Source: Warburgia ugandensis
Taxonomy: Eukaryota; Streptophyta; Magnoliopsida; Canellales; Canellaceae
NCBI GenBank assembly: GCA_035236585.1
Contig: CP141137.1
Span: 50,304,057-50,368,056 of the forward strand
Reading direction: 5' to 3'
Length of the DNA: 64,000 nt
A program made the translations under genes and the position numbers. The notes beneath the pieces are model-generated. The model searched no databases, was not told where the DNA came from, and was given only the letters and a program-made list of their open reading frames with translations. Below are positions 36,060 through 52,766 of this stretch, one piece after another (position 1 is the first letter of the stretch; the number at the start of each line of letters is the position of its first letter).

Positions 36060-37193
36060 GAGATCCTTTATAGATCGACCAAAATTAAGGGTTGAAGTTC
36101 AAGGGTAAAATAGGGGGTCCGGGTCAACTTGGTTCCCTCAAAATGAGTCGGGCGAGTCAAGTCTAGTCGACAAGTTGACTCAGCCCTAATTTGCCTGAAA
36201 CAAGGAAACGCAAGGGAGTGAAGGTGATTGCTGGTGATCGTCGGGCATCCTCTACCTGGCCCTGACAAAGCATGGGGAGAGCGGATGGGGTTTTCGATGC
36301 ATGGCTCCTTGTGCTACAGCATGATGGCAAGGAACTCAACAAGGGTTGCTTGCTGGTGGAAGAGGGAGCTTGGATGGGGGTTGCGCGCCCATGAAACCCC
36401 AATCTGGGTTTCTGTCAGCTCGAAAAAAAGGAAAGAGAATAGGGGTTGGTTGCCGGCGAAAAATCAGTTCTAGTTTTCTTGTCAGCGCCAAAAAAGGAAA
36501 GAAAATAGGTGAGGAGAGGTCGCCAAAGAAACCAAATATGGGTTTCTTTTTTGTCACCAGAAAATCCAAACAGGGAAGGGCTATGCTGACAGGGGTTTTC
36601 CAATCACTGGAGAAGACAAATGGAAGGAGGGAAAGGGTAGAGATGTGGCCAGCCTGTGCGCACGAGCATGCCAGGTTGGCTACTTGAGAAAAACCCCAAT
36701 CCGATTTTCATCATGTCTGAAAAGAGGGAAAGGGATGCCGGGGAAAGGCTTCTACCTGGGGAAGGCTTAGCGTGCTGGTGATCAAAGGCTATCACTGGTG
36801 CCGTTGCCCTAAGTGGGAGGGAAATTTTGAGCGGGAGAAAGGGTGTGGTCGCTAGGGTTTCTGCCCCTACATTCCCCCTATTTTATCCTATTCTCAATTC
36901 GTAGGTCATAACAAACAAAAATAGGGGGTGTCATTATCAATTTTAGCCCTTGTCAATTTATAAAACTTTTAGGTTTTTCCACCCCGATCTCCATTTCGCT
37001 CAAAATTAGTGTCATTGAGATCATATCGACGAGTACATTCCAAATTTGATATTCTCAAGTCCAAATTTCAAGCCCATAAATATATCATTTTTATAAACTT
37101 AATTTTTATAAAATTTAGTTCAAATTCCTTATTCTCATTAAAATTATAACTTAAAATCATGAAAAATGACCTAAATTTTAGAGGTGTTACAGC
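36060..37193. mobile_element. Probable gypsy (chromovirus-like) LTR remnant
   Basis: The right end, 'ttttagaggtgttaca', is a typical LTR terminus of Tekay/Del-type chromoviruses, and the body has LTR-like composition without coding frames. Inside, three ~65-bp imperfect tandem units lie at about 36400-36600, with 'gccaaaaaaggaaagaaaata' in one of them. I could not place the left end or a target duplication, so this may be a solo or truncated LTR. Confidence 0.4.
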
Positions 37194-38122
37194 TGGTGTA
37201 GATTGAGATTACAACATAGTAATCTTTTATGTATTTTGTATTATAATACATATAAGATGGCATAATGAGATGCCCAGTTTGAGTTCATTACTGTTAGGGA
37301 TAGTTCCTAATAGAGATTGAATGAATATTGACCCCATATTGTGGAAGGTGTTGATAGATATTAACCCCTTATAGTGGTAGGTGTTGATTTTGAAACCAAT
37401 ATATTCTGGAAATGAATATTATTATATTACTGATGGCATTATTAAATATATTCACAATTTTAATGGATGTACTCATATACGGTATATGTGTATAGTTCAT
37501 AGAAGGTTTCATATGAAAAGTTGAATGATAGAATTGTTATACATTGCATAATTCATAGAAATTAAATTACTTTATTGAAGTAGAATGTGATGGATAGGAA
37601 TATTGGAATTATTAAAGAATTATTGATTTTTGAGTTACATTATTAATTTCATATGCTTCTTAAATCTCCTACCAAGTATAGCTTGCTAAGGTATTGTAAA
37701 TATTTGAATGTTTACAATATCTTAGATACAAATAAACAGGAGTGGAAGATCACGACTCGAGGATATCAATCGTCATACTTCTGATTTAGGGTACTTCTCA
37801 TTTAGAAATTTGTATTAAGTAGTTAGTTTATTTGGATTGTGTACTTTGATATTTGATGGAATAATACAAGGGTTGTGTATGTGAACCATTGGATGGATCC
37901 TATTTTAAATAAATGTATTTCTATTGTTATTCAGTAAAAATTTATTTTATACAAAAATATATGTATAGCAAGAGATTTAAAGTGACGTTCGGGTTTAAAA
38001 AAAAAAAACGATTTCAAAGAAAACATTTTTTCGCTATTTGAATTCCAAAATTTTTCTCAAATAAGATCCCTACCTTTGAAAAAAAATATATATATAATGC
38101 ATTTAAAAACCTGAGTTGTCAT

Positions 38123-38187
38123 AATGGAGGAACAAGATTTATGTAGCCAACCCATAATCGGGATAAGGTTTGGATGATAATGATGAT
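38123..38187 (+). mobile_element. RTE LINE 3'-tail fragment
   Basis: Matches the last ~65 bp of the LINE ('ggaggaacaagatttatgta', 'ataatcgggataaggt') and ends in a degraded (GAT)n tail. No convincing target duplication. Confidence 0.7.
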
Positions 38188-38864
38188 GAACCTATTAAAT
38201 TTGTAACCTTCATGAATTTACCCATGAATATTTGTTTATCTGCACATTTATCTTTTATGCCCACAAAGAAAAGATAATAATGAGTAACAATTGAAATACA
38301 AATATTTTCATTGTAAAATCATTCATAATCCCTGATATATATACATTTTATGAATTGTAACTAATTTAATTGAGAATTTTATCCATAAATCACATGTGAA
38401 AATCATTAGGAGAATTAAATATAAAATGTTATGTTTCTTATTAATTTTATTATTGCCTATTATCTATGAATTCATTACACGAGTGTGAACCAGATATGGA
38501 TTGGAATTTTTGAATCCACTTATAAACATATTTGAGTGTGTCCAATCCATATATATATATTTGACCATATCATATTTGAGATGTTTATCCATTTTATCAA
38601 CTCAACTCATAACCTGGTTGGATGAAGAAAATAAAACGTGTGTAACCAAAGGTTGCTATTCCTGATTTTCCATTCTATTCATGCCATATCCATCTTCTTC
38701 AACCTTAGTTGTGGAATTTCTACAACTGAGCCATTAAACAAGCTAACCTAATTATGACTACTTGATATGATGACTCATTAAAACACATTTCATGAAAAGA
38801 AACAAAAAGACAGAGATTTCTTCAATTAATGTTAGAAATACAAAGACAAATGAATCAAAGTCTG

Positions 38865-39030
38865 ATCATGTTTAGATGAGATGCTTGGTACCTAGTCTAT
38901 CTAGGATAGGCCAAATTCAATGAACAGTTTGGATCATTTCTTTGAAGTAAATCAAAGTCTAACCATGTGTAGATAAGATGTTTGGTAATTAGGCTATTCG
39001 AGATGGGCCAAATACAATGAATGGCTTAGA
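38865..39030. repeat. ~85-bp tandem duplication
   Basis: 'atcatgtttagatgagatgc' and 'accatgtgtagataagatgt' start two units that continue with matching blocks ('ttggta', 'gggccaaat' or 'aggccaaat', 'acaatgaa' or 'tcaatgaa', 'gatcat'). Diverged. Confidence 0.7.
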
Positions 39031-39081
39031 TCATTGAAAAAATCAAAGAAGTGGGCTTAATATGCATATTTATAAAAAATT

Positions 39082-39082
<1 letters not shown>

Positions 39083-39141
<59 letters not shown>
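39083..39141. repeat. (AG)n microsatellite
   Basis: Pure dinucleotide run of about 59 bp. Confidence 0.95.
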
Positions 39142-39143
<2 letters not shown>

Positions 39144-39584
39144 ATATAGCCGAATGCAAAGGTATTGATAGAGCATCTCCTTCTCATGTCAACCAATATT
39201 ATAGTATTCAAAATCATCTTTCCATGAAAACTCAATTGCAGAAGAAGAAAGAATACAAATGCTGGAGAAGGAAAGAACCAATAAGTATTTGAGTGTCTTG
39301 TGCTCTTAAGATAAATGAGGATAAGAAAGAGAAGGTACTGATTGGTTGGAGGGAAAAGAGGAGGCTATGGTTATCTTAATAAAATAATATTTTTTAATAT
39401 ATAAATCTAACATTTAGTTTCCCTAATCCTTTTTTAAGAGATATGGAATGGTTCTATGGCAGCTGTGGTAAAACCATGTAGAGGATATGTGAGGCATTCA
39501 ATTACCAAAAAGAATCATTTTTTTGAATAAAAAATAAAAATAAAAATACATATCTTCACACCATCTTTTATTTTGAAAATTATT

Positions 39585-40632
39585 CTATAAATTCCCCTCC
39601 TACTTTGAGGTTATTAGAAAACTCATATGCTATAGTTTTACTAAATATTTTTGGTGTAGAGGTCTACTTAAAGTATATATTGTTACTAAAATTGTTTAAA
39701 TCCCTAATCTTTTAAACCTTCTCTAAGTTACATCATAAAAATCAGTTATGATAACTCCTTAAATCTCTACTAAGTTTAGTTTATATTCTCATATTTTTTC
39801 TCACAACAAAACTAACTCTATCTATGTCTTCCTATTTTTATTTTTATTTTCTCACTTATCCTCTTTCTTTCTCTAGTCATGCAAATTAGGTGTGCTAATG
39901 GAGTATAAATCAAACTTTAAGAGAAAATTTAATCATTTAACTCCCAAATAGAAGGGTGATTCACTTTATAAATAGCATTGATAAACAAGAATTACCCAAG
40001 CCTCTCACCATAACCATTCTACTAGATTTAGGTTCTTGAGAATAAGTTTTAACTATATTATAAGTGAGGTCTAATAATCAATTAAAGATTTACCAATCAG
40101 ATTTCAAATTGTATGGATAGTTTTACATATATCTTTCAAAAGTATTGTATTATTTTTTTATTTTCTATCTATATATTTTGTAACAATAGATAAGATTTGG
40201 TGCTTTGCAAATATAGATGTATATGGGCAATATTTTCACATGAATATTTTTTGAAGTGAAATTTTTTTTGTTTTTTATTTTTCCTTTATAAAAGTTTTGG
40301 TATTTGTTTTCTACTTTCTCCCTAGTCTATTATATATTTATACTAATTATAAAGCAAATCCCCTCCTACTTCTAGAGATGATTAAAATAAAATAAAATTG
40401 CTATAATTTTGCTATATATGCAAATTTCCCATCCTGATTTTAAGGATAATTTAAAAATTAAGTTTGTTATGATTTGCTATATATTTTTTGTGTAGAGGTC
40501 TACTCAAACTCTATATACTTATTAAAATTATTTAGATCTCTAGTCTTTAAACCTACCCAACTTATGATAAATATAAGTCATCGTAACTCCTTTAATCTCT
40601 ATTAACTTTGCTTTACATTCTCCTCTTTCTTA
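39585..40632. repeat. Diverged direct repeat pair bracketing ~630 bp
   Basis: The block 39585-39812 matches 40440-40632 in order: 'tgtagaggtctact', 'tatatt/tatata', 'ttaaaat', 'aat.ccctaatctttaaacct', 'taactcctt.aatctct', 'attctc'. The same pair of landmarks near 'cccctcctact' suggests related upstream sequence too. It could be two LTRs of an old small element or a segmental duplication. Confidence 0.55.
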
Positions 40633-40900
40633 CCCTTTTTAAACTCTCTCTCTCTTTCTTCTTCTTTTTCTTGCTCACTGGCATAATAAAGTAAGTGTGC
40701 TTTTTTTGGGACAGCTCTTGTACCTAGTTTTCTTGTAGCCTTTAGCTGGCGAATCATAATGTGTAATCCTTTCCATTTGGGCCGTAAGTCAATGGTTAAG
40801 CCCAGGATGCCCGGCCCAGGCAATCACGGACTAACCCTATGTAGTCAATCTATCGGACGCCAAACCCTCGTTCTATTGGATTTCATAAATCTCGACTGAG

Positions 40901-41107
40901 GACCGCATTTCGCTTCGCCTTGCATGCCCATTGAATCATCCTAGCCGACCTGTGCCTGCATTTCTCTTCTTCTCCACCCACAAGCAACCAAAATCCAGAC
41001 TGCCAATGAGGCTTCCTCACAGTTGCAGCTCAAGTAGCTACTGATAAAAGATCTCCCCCATACCACAGGACCCTAGTTTCCACAAAAAACCCTAGATTAC
41101 GTCATCC
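40901..41107 (+). promoter_or_regulatory. Proximal promoter / 5' UTR region of ATP2
   Basis: Less AT-rich, C-rich sequence between repeat DNA and the ATG at 41108. No convincing TATA box or start site can be placed from sequence alone. The bases around the ATG (ATCCATGGC) fit a plant start context. Confidence 0.4.
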
Positions 41108-45827
<4,720 letters not shown>

Positions 45828-45849
45828 GTCGAATTTCTTCTGATAACTT

Positions 45850-45855
45850 AATAAA
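45850..45855 (+). terminator. Candidate polyadenylation signal of ATP2
   Basis: AATAAA 23 bases after the stop codon. A second AATAAA at 45991-45996 is at a more usual distance for a plant 3' UTR, and the functional one cannot be told from sequence. Confidence 0.45.
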
Positions 45856-45999
45856 TGGGTTGATAAGGCCGATTTGTAGTTTTGAGGTCAGAAGGGTTTG
45901 GCCTTCCATTTCCTTTCATTTTCGTTAAGGATTGTGCTAGGGCTAGAGGAAACGAGCCAGGGTCTGCTGTGGTAGGCTCTTTTTTTGCGAAATAAAAGG

Positions 46000-47418
46000 A
46001 AAAGAACATGATTTTTTACGACCCTTTCCGAGCATAGAAAACTTGTTCATTTGTCCACTGAAACGAATTGTGTCTTTTATCATGTTGCTAGTCTTGCATT
46101 TGTCATTCATAAGGCCCTTACATTTTACAGCCCGTGGAAGGAAATTCATGTTATTTATTGTTTGAATGCACTCCAGCAAGTCTAGTCAGCTCTAGTTTGT
46201 GTTCGGAGAACTGTTTGAAAAGGTCCTGAATGGAGATCTGAGGTCCAGTGCGGGTTCTTGTACTTTAATCTCGATCATGGTTGAACTTTTTGGGGAATCA
46301 ATGTTGTCGCCTGATTTTGAGGGCAAAACAGCCTCTTGCAAAATGCAAGGCTGTGTAATTGTGGTATAGATATTTACCAATTAACCTTTTTCTTGGGATT
46401 TATATTGTTTTGTCTCATCGTAGTTTTCTTGAAAATTGATTGTATTTCTTGGAATTTTAAACAATAATGAATTGATTAGCAGACAATCAATATAACAAAA
46501 TTTGGCCCACATGAAATGAATAAAATAATACGCTAAGACGGGTTTTCATTTGGGCTTATATTTTGATTCCATTATGGGTACATTGGATCGCTAGCCACGC
46601 TTTATAATTGGTGCTAGAAGCCGTCTTAGAGAAGCCATGTCCCCGAAGTCTAAGGTAATTATCACCTCAGAATGTGATTAAGGTCAAGATTACCAAGCAG
46701 GTGTGCCCCAAAGCCCAAATATCATTGAAGAAAAGTTTCGGCGATGGCCCACCTACGACTTGATCAGCCTATCAAGATTACCAAGCATCTAGGCCCTTCA
46801 TACACTTATTATACAAAAGCTGTAAAGGTTGACCAAGCTTTATGTCCGCATTTTAAGTTTTGCAACCTTGATTTGAATTGCGTACAAATCGCTCAACTCT
46901 GATCTACAAGAAAAATGTGCAGGTAAGCAGCATGGCTTTCTTTAGCTGTTGAACTTTGAATCTCTACATGAACAAACGATATCACCACTCACATCTGACA
47001 CCATCCAAGTTATCGCATGAAAACATCATCTTTTGGGTCCAACTAACTATAGTGTAATCAAGCATCAAAATTGAATCAACGATCAGTAACCCTCTGTGGC
47101 TCAGATTGAGGCAATGAAAAGTTGATATGGTCTTCGCCAAGATGAGGCCCACTTCGATCAAATGTGTCATCAACGACCCCTAAGGTCATGTGAAATGAAA
47201 AAATAATTATTTGAAACAAAGCATGGTATAATCGTCTTTCAATAGTAGGGCTGAGATCGGTGATCGAAAGCATTCATTTAATGCTCATAGCATCCTCTCT
47301 AGAGAAGAACAGATATCAAACTGAATCAAGATCTTTCTTGGAATGTGTCTATGCAGAGATATGGCCGGTTAAAATGGACATTTTACTATGACCACTAAAC
47401 GACGCTTTGAGGTCTGCA
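46000..47418. other. Intergenic, nothing recognised
   Basis: 3' flank of ATP2, then AT-rich DNA with no supported frame or repeat. Confidence 0.4.
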
Positions 47419-47429
47419 TAACCCCAGCC

Positions 47430-47579
47430 CTGTTCTCTAAGGGCAACCACTGCATGTATGAAGGGTCTATAGTACGTAGCTTTACATTGTATTTTGCAAA
47501 AGACTGTTTCTATACCTCGAACCCACAACCTCTTAGTGACATGATGACAACTCTACGGTTGCGCCAAAGGCTCTCCTTC
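47430..47579 (-). mobile_element. Au-type SINE
   Basis: Minus-strand copy with 'ggtctatagtac', 'ttgcaaaagactgtttc', 'cctcgaacccacaacctc' and 'gcgccaaaggctctcc' on the + strand. TAAC(C/T)CCAGCC at 47419-47429 and 47580-47590 is the target duplication (one mismatch). Confidence 0.82.
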
Positions 47580-47811
47580 TAACTCCAGCCTCTTCCACTC
47601 TTACTGAAAATCATGACGTTTTACACTACAAGCAGGCAAAAATTCATGACTATGGTTTTCTACGAAATCACTAACGTGAGGTAAATTAGTAAAAAAGCCA
47701 TAGAAATTTCAAACCTAGAACTACTGTTCTTTAAACAGTGTTTCCAACCCTCCAGGAGCTATTGAGATCCTTTACCACTCAAAAGAAAATCTAATTTGGT
47801 TGACAGGCCAG

Positions 47812-47880
47812 TTAAAGGACAGCCCTGGCGCACGAAGCTCTTGCCTATGTGGGGTCCGAGAAAGGGGCAGACTGGGAAGA
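47812..47880 (-). mobile_element. Au-type SINE, 3' part only
   Basis: 'ggacagccctggcgcacgaa', 'gctcttgcctatgtggggtc' and 'gagaaaggggcagac' are the reverse complement of the SINE 3' end; the tRNA-like head is absent. Confidence 0.65.
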
Positions 47881-47894
47881 CAGGAATTTTTTTT

Positions 47895-48247
47895 TTATTA
47901 CTATAAATGGAGGGTCTTGATTGTTTCATATATAAGATTTTTATGGCATGGGTCCATTAGATGATAGTCTTTACCATTAAATGTCAAGCTTGCAATAAAA
48001 ATGCAGATCCATACTAAAAAGGCCAGCCCCGGTGCACAAAGCTCCGGCTTTTACGGGGTCCGGGGAAGGGTGGACCACAAAGGTCTATAGTACGCTGCCT
48101 TACCTTATATTTTTGCAAGAAACTATTTCCACATCTTGAACCCGTTACCTCAATGTCACATGACGACAACTTTTATCGTTGTGCCAAGGCTTCCCTTCAG
48201 ATATAGTTAATTAATATTCGTGTAATTACCAAGTAACTTTGGTGGTA
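47895..48247 (+). repeat. Dispersed repeat of unknown type, copy A
   Basis: It contains 'aaatggagggtcttgattgt', 'aagattttt', 'aaatgtcaagc', 'agatccatacta', then, after an inserted SINE, 'attaccaagtaact'. The same order occurs without interruption in copies at 59655 and 63070. Class unknown. Confidence 0.65.
48015..48199 (-). mobile_element. Au-type SINE inside the dispersed repeat
   Basis: A full-length-looking minus-strand copy: 'ggccagccccggtgcac', 'ggggtccggggaagggtgga', 'ggtctatagtacgctgcctt', 'cttgaacccgttacctc', 'gtgccaaggcttccc'. It splits copy A of the dispersed repeat, which gives relative age. CAGAT on both sides may be a remnant of the target duplication. Confidence 0.82.
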
Positions 48248-49489
48248 TTTAGAATCTAAAATGACATAAAAATATACAAGAAAATAAATTGTTTGGTTGA
48301 GGAAACTCCAAAGTTATGAAATAGAAGAATAATAAAAGCTGAAGAAGAAGAATTGACAAAGCAGATGCCACTTAACCAAAGATCAACTTTGGGTCATGTA
48401 ATTGAAATATGTTTAGATCGACTGAAATAAAGGGCTTATTCTAATATGCATTAGTTATCAAATCATTGAACTGTTTAAAAAGTATACTTTTGGTGGATTC
48501 CTAATAGATTTGCTTGTATTACCATATTAAGGAGAGTGCATATGAGTTAACCTCATAATAAAGCATATGCACACAGCAACAAGAATCAAACTATAAAACC
48601 TCTGTTCTTCAGAAATGCCTAAAATCTCAGAAATAAATTGTAACATTATGCACCCTTATTATTATGTCCAAAGGGCCTTGAATATGAAACAAAACAATTG
48701 CTATCTCTTGATTGAATGTTGACCTCAACTTTTAAATTTTTTTTGAAGGAGATCTTATATATTGAGTAATTTCATGAATGAAAATATCCAACTTAAAAGT
48801 TAAAGTCTCATTTATAAATATATATTTTTTATTTAGACATTAACTAATTCACGATGTAAAAAGGTCATGACTTCTAGGAACAATAAATTTTGAAATCTTA
48901 TTTTTAATAAAATGATTTGCAACAAACCTTGCAAATTGATGCTCCTATGTTAGGATCTAATGCCATAGTATACTACAATTCTAGGCTTCAAGTCCCTTCT
49001 TAACTTAAATACAAATTGATGTTCCTACCTTAGGATCTAATGTGGAAGTACAAATCCAGGTTTAAGTCACTTCTCGACATAGACTTACGTATTTCATGAC
49101 TCTACTGCATTGTTGCTCTTTCTTGTAAGATAAGTCTAAATTCTCACTAATTCCACATTAGCCACATTGTTACTCTTTCTTGTTAGATAAGTCCAAGTGT
49201 CACTAGAGTTCGATCCCATCTCTACATTCTTCTGGTCGATAGATGACAACCCATATCATACGCTGTAGATCTTCCATGGGATAATTGACACTAGGACCAT
49301 CCCTTGACCATTCTAGCAAAAATTTATACACCATATGGCCTTTGTGCTTTGTGAGCAATTATGACAATAGTGCTTTTGCAGGAGGTCCATGAAGTATCAA
49401 CTCTTGCCCACATAAGCCCAGGTGACGGTAACTCCCATTGAAAGAGCAATTAATAAGAAAATAAGATATCACACACTAATTTTTTCTTA
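48248..49489. other. Intergenic, nothing recognised
   Basis: AT-rich DNA. Two short related units are visible near 48940-49085 ('ttgatgctcctatgttagga', 'ttgatgttcctaccttagga') and near 49110-49200 ('gttgctctttcttgtaagat', 'gttactctttcttgttagat'), suggesting small tandem duplications. Confidence 0.4.
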
Positions 49490-49498
49490 AAAATTAAA

Positions 49499-49653
49499 GG
49501 GATTTTTGCTAAAATGCCATTCCTTTTTGGCGTTTTTGCAGAAAAATCTCACCTTTTTTCAAGTTTGCAAATTTGCTATTACATAATCGAGGTCTTTGCC
49601 ACTTTGTCATCGTTTCATCATGAATCTCTGCTAGTTTTTTCATAATTCCCAAA
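49499..49653 (+). repeat. Left terminal inverted repeat of the Pack-MULE
   Basis: Begins GGGATTTTTGCTAAAATGCC and includes 'attacataatcgag' and 'ctagttttttcataatt', all present in inverted form at 57671-57834. Confidence 0.85.
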
Positions 49654-49659
49654 TTTGGC

Positions 49660-49941
49660 CCTCTATTAATCATAAACCAGAAGCCGTTCTTTTCTCTTCA
49701 CAGAATCCAACTAAACGCACCAGATATTTGTGACGAAGTTGTGAGAGAACTGCCAATTCTGATTGAAATGCACTCTCTTTTTCCTGGAATTTCTTCATTC
49801 TCTGACCAGTTTCGCCTCTTTTAATCGCGACATCACACCCATCTGCGAGTTTTCCTTTATATATAGTGCAATCTTGTTTTTTGACGAGAAGCTGTTAGTT
49901 GCTACGGTGAGTTTTCCAGGAGTGAATTCTTCTGTTCTATC
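49660..49941 (-). pseudogene. CRINKLY4-related kinase, juxtamembrane and N-lobe part
   Basis: Minus strand from 49941 downward. After the 'KHAD' codons on the other side of the copia insert, the frame continues 'RTEEF' and 'KLTVATNSFS', then loses the glycine-rich loop through a deletion and frame change. It resumes with 'KLADGCDVAIKRGE' (VAIK lysine), 'SAFQSELAVLSQLRH' and 'YLVRLVGFCEEK', and stops at a frameshifted TGA. These are subdomains I-IV of CCR/CRINKLY4-type receptor-like kinases. The kinase is truncated before the catalytic loop and has lost its ATP loop, so it cannot be an active enzyme. Confidence 0.8.
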
Positions 49942-50240
49942 TGTAAACCAATCTACACTTGTTTACAATATTCAAAAATTAAGTGGAAGCAAAATTTAAA
50001 CTGTTAGGAACTTACCTCCAGCCATTAGCAGCAAACTTGTTGTAGATTTTCTCAAGGATCTTCCAATTCAACAGCAGTGTTTGATGATGGAAAAAACAGG
50101 GATACATCTGCTTCAATAGGGACTCCTTAAGAGATGGTGGTTAGTAGCAGTTATCCTTCCATCAAGGGCAGCTATGACACATGTTAATTGGATTTTGAAT
50201 TTCAAATGTTAAGGACCACAAAATGTTCTAAGTTCTAACA
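49942..50240 (-). repeat. Left LTR (3' LTR) of the copia element
   Basis: TGTAAACCAATCTAC ... AAGTTCTAACA; nearly collinear with 56358-56670. Confidence 0.95.
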
Positions 50241-50250
50241 TTCTCTCACT
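50241..50250 (-). other. Copia polypurine tract
   Basis: The minus strand reads AGTGAGAGAA directly next to the 3' LTR. Confidence 0.75.
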
Positions 50251-50574
50251 TGGTCCAAACATTTGTAACTTTACAAATTCAAAAATCTTAATGTATTAGT
50301 CGAACTCACTTTATGCTCCAACAAAGAAATAAATTACATGAATCATGAAGATAATTCCTTTGTGAACAAGTATTACCTTCCATGTATTACAATGTAATTA
50401 TTTTCTTTAAAAAAACCCTTTATGTGCCATTTTTATCTTTATGAACAAGCCTCAAATGCTTATTTGGGTCCAAACACAAATATTTGTCATCTAATCATAA
50501 ATGCATACAAATCAAAATGGAGACAAAAGAAATAATTTAGATTTTTATTACTAATATATGCTATAAATATAGCA

Positions 50575-52371
50575 TCATAGTTCAAATAGAAGGTGACAAA
50601 TAAGAACAAAGTCCCATTCTTGATCCTTAGACAACTTTGGTGGCATGCCTTTCGTTAAAGGATCTGCAATCATCAGCTCAATACGAGATGTTGATTTACG
50701 AAAATCAACACAACTAGCAAAGTCTGAATCTAAATATCCAACAACCTCCAAGTCATCGGTCTGTCTATATGTAAGCATGTAATATTTAGTCCCTTGAAGG
50801 TATCGCATGACCTTCTTTGTAGCTCTCCAGTGATCCAAGCCTAGGTTACTTTGATATCTTCCCAACATTCCAATTGCAAATGCAATGTCTGGTCTAGTAC
50901 AAACCTAAGCATACATTAAGCTTCCAACAGCTGAAGTATAAGGAATGTTCTAAATCTGTTCCCTTTCAAGGTCATTCTTGGGACATTGATTCAAACTAAA
51001 TCTGTCACCCTTAACAATAGGTGCTATACTAGGCGAACAATTTTGCATCCGAAATCTCTCAAGAATTTTGTTGATATAGGTTTCCTAAGACAAGCCTAGA
51101 ACACCCTGAGACCTATCTCTATCAATCTTAATGCCAATGACATAAGATGCCTCACCCATATGCTTCATATCAAAGTTTTGGGAGAGAAATTGTTTCATGT
51201 CATAGAGCGATCCCATTTCATTAGTTGTAAGCAAAATGTCATCTATATACAGGACTAGAAAAATGATCTTGCTCCCACTAACCTTGTGATATATACATTC
51301 ATCCATAATATTCTCTACGAAATCAAATGAAGAGATAACATTATGAAATTTTAAATACTATTGACAGAAGGCTTGTTTCAGTCCATATACAGACTTTTTA
51401 AGCTTGCAAACTAAATGATGACCATCACTTGAGACAAAACTCTCAGGTTGTTTCATATAAACATCTTCCTCTAAAGCATCATTGAGAAATGTCATTTTCA
51501 CATCCATCTAATGTAAATTTAAGTCAAAATAAGCAACCAATGCCATGGGCATACGGAAGGAATCCTTTTTAGAAATAGGAGAAAATGTTTCTGTGTAATC
51601 AATTCCTTTCTTTTGTGTGAATCCTTTTGCAACAAGTCTAGCCTTGTATCGCTCAATGTTGAGTAATAAGTCTTTCTTGGTTTTGAAAACCCATTTACAA
51701 TTAATGGTCTTCACCCTATTAGGCAACTCTACAAGATCCCAGACTTGATTGTCTATCATAAAATCCATCTCATCCTTTATAGCATCATGCCATAAGTTAG
51801 ATTTACAACTATTCATAGCTTGTGAAAACGTCGAAGGGTTATTGTCAGTACAAATATTATAGTCAGATTCTTGTAGGTATATAACATAGTTAGTAGAAAT
51901 CACTAACTTCCTTACTCTAGTAGATCTCCTCAAAGGTACATCATTAACCTCTTTGGGAGGCTCATGATCATCAACTTGTTGTGGTTGATAATCAATGGGA
52001 TCTATTAAAATATTATCAGCTTGACCTAGATTTTCAACACCTGGCTGTCCAATATCCATCATATTTTGATGGGTGTTATTAATAATAACCAATCTTCTGC
52101 TTAATGTAGAAGTTGAATCAAAAATATGATTTTCCTCAAAAACTAAGTTTTGAGGTTGAACACTCCCACTAACCACGTTGTTCTCAAGAAATTTAGCATT
52201 TATTGATTTCACAGTTCTACTGCTATGAGATGGACAATAAAATCTATATCCCTTAGACTTTTCAGCATATCCAATAAAATATGCACTGACAGTCCTCGAG
52301 TCCAACTTCTTTTCATATGGATTATAAACTCTAACTTCAGCTAGACAACCCCAAATGCGTATATGTCTCAA
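50575..52371 (-). pseudogene. Copia integrase C-terminus, reverse transcriptase and RNase H remnant
   Basis: Frame 51508-52371 runs from the integrase end ('[20 protein letters not shown]', '[11 protein letters not shown]') into the reverse transcriptase start ('WVFKTKKD', '[19 protein letters not shown]'). Frame 51085-51306 has the catalytic YIDDIL motif. Frame 50575-50868 has 'DHWRATKKVMRYLQGTKYY' and 'GYLDSDFASC', then jumps to the C-terminal 'IADPLTKGMP', showing an internal deletion in RNase H. The parts are separated by frameshifts and stops; no complete polymerase is encoded. Confidence 0.85.
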
Positions 52372-52766
52372 ACTCGATTTCCAACCTTTTCATAATTCAA
52401 ATGACATTTTAGAAATAGCCTTAGTTGGAACTCGATTTAATATATATGTTGCTATTTTTAGAGCTTCACTCTAATAATTACAAAGGAAGATTGGAGTTGC
52501 TGAGCATAGTCCTCACCATGTCCATTAAAGTTTCATTTCTTTTTTCTGCTATACCATTTTGATCTGGTGAGCAAGGCAAGGTGTTTTGAGCTATAATACC
52601 TTGCTCTTAAAAAAATTTAGTAAATGGACTAGGTACCTATCCAGTCCCTGTGTACCTACTATAACATTCACCACCTCTATCAGATCTCACGATTTTGATT
52701 TGTTTACCACATTGTTTCACTACCTCTATTTTATATATTTTAAAAGCACCCAACACTTTGCTCTTA

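Larger units (their letters stand above)
37194..40900. other. AT-rich intergenic region upstream of ATP2
   Basis: No gene supported. It contains a small LINE tail, a ~85-bp tandem duplication, a GA microsatellite and a direct repeat pair (39585-39812 and 40440-40632), each listed separately. A local duplication 'gtggaaggtgttgat' / 'gtggtaggtgttgat' is at 37340-37385. Confidence 0.45.

Noticed and set aside
36163..36795. Several overlapping 60-113-codon frames on both strands
   Set aside because: They lie in an LTR-like remnant with tandem units; none shows a domain.
49763..49999. 78-codon + strand frame beginning MKCTLFFLEFLHSLTSF, looking like a secreted peptide
   Set aside because: It is antisense to the captured kinase sequence and runs across the copia LTR boundary.
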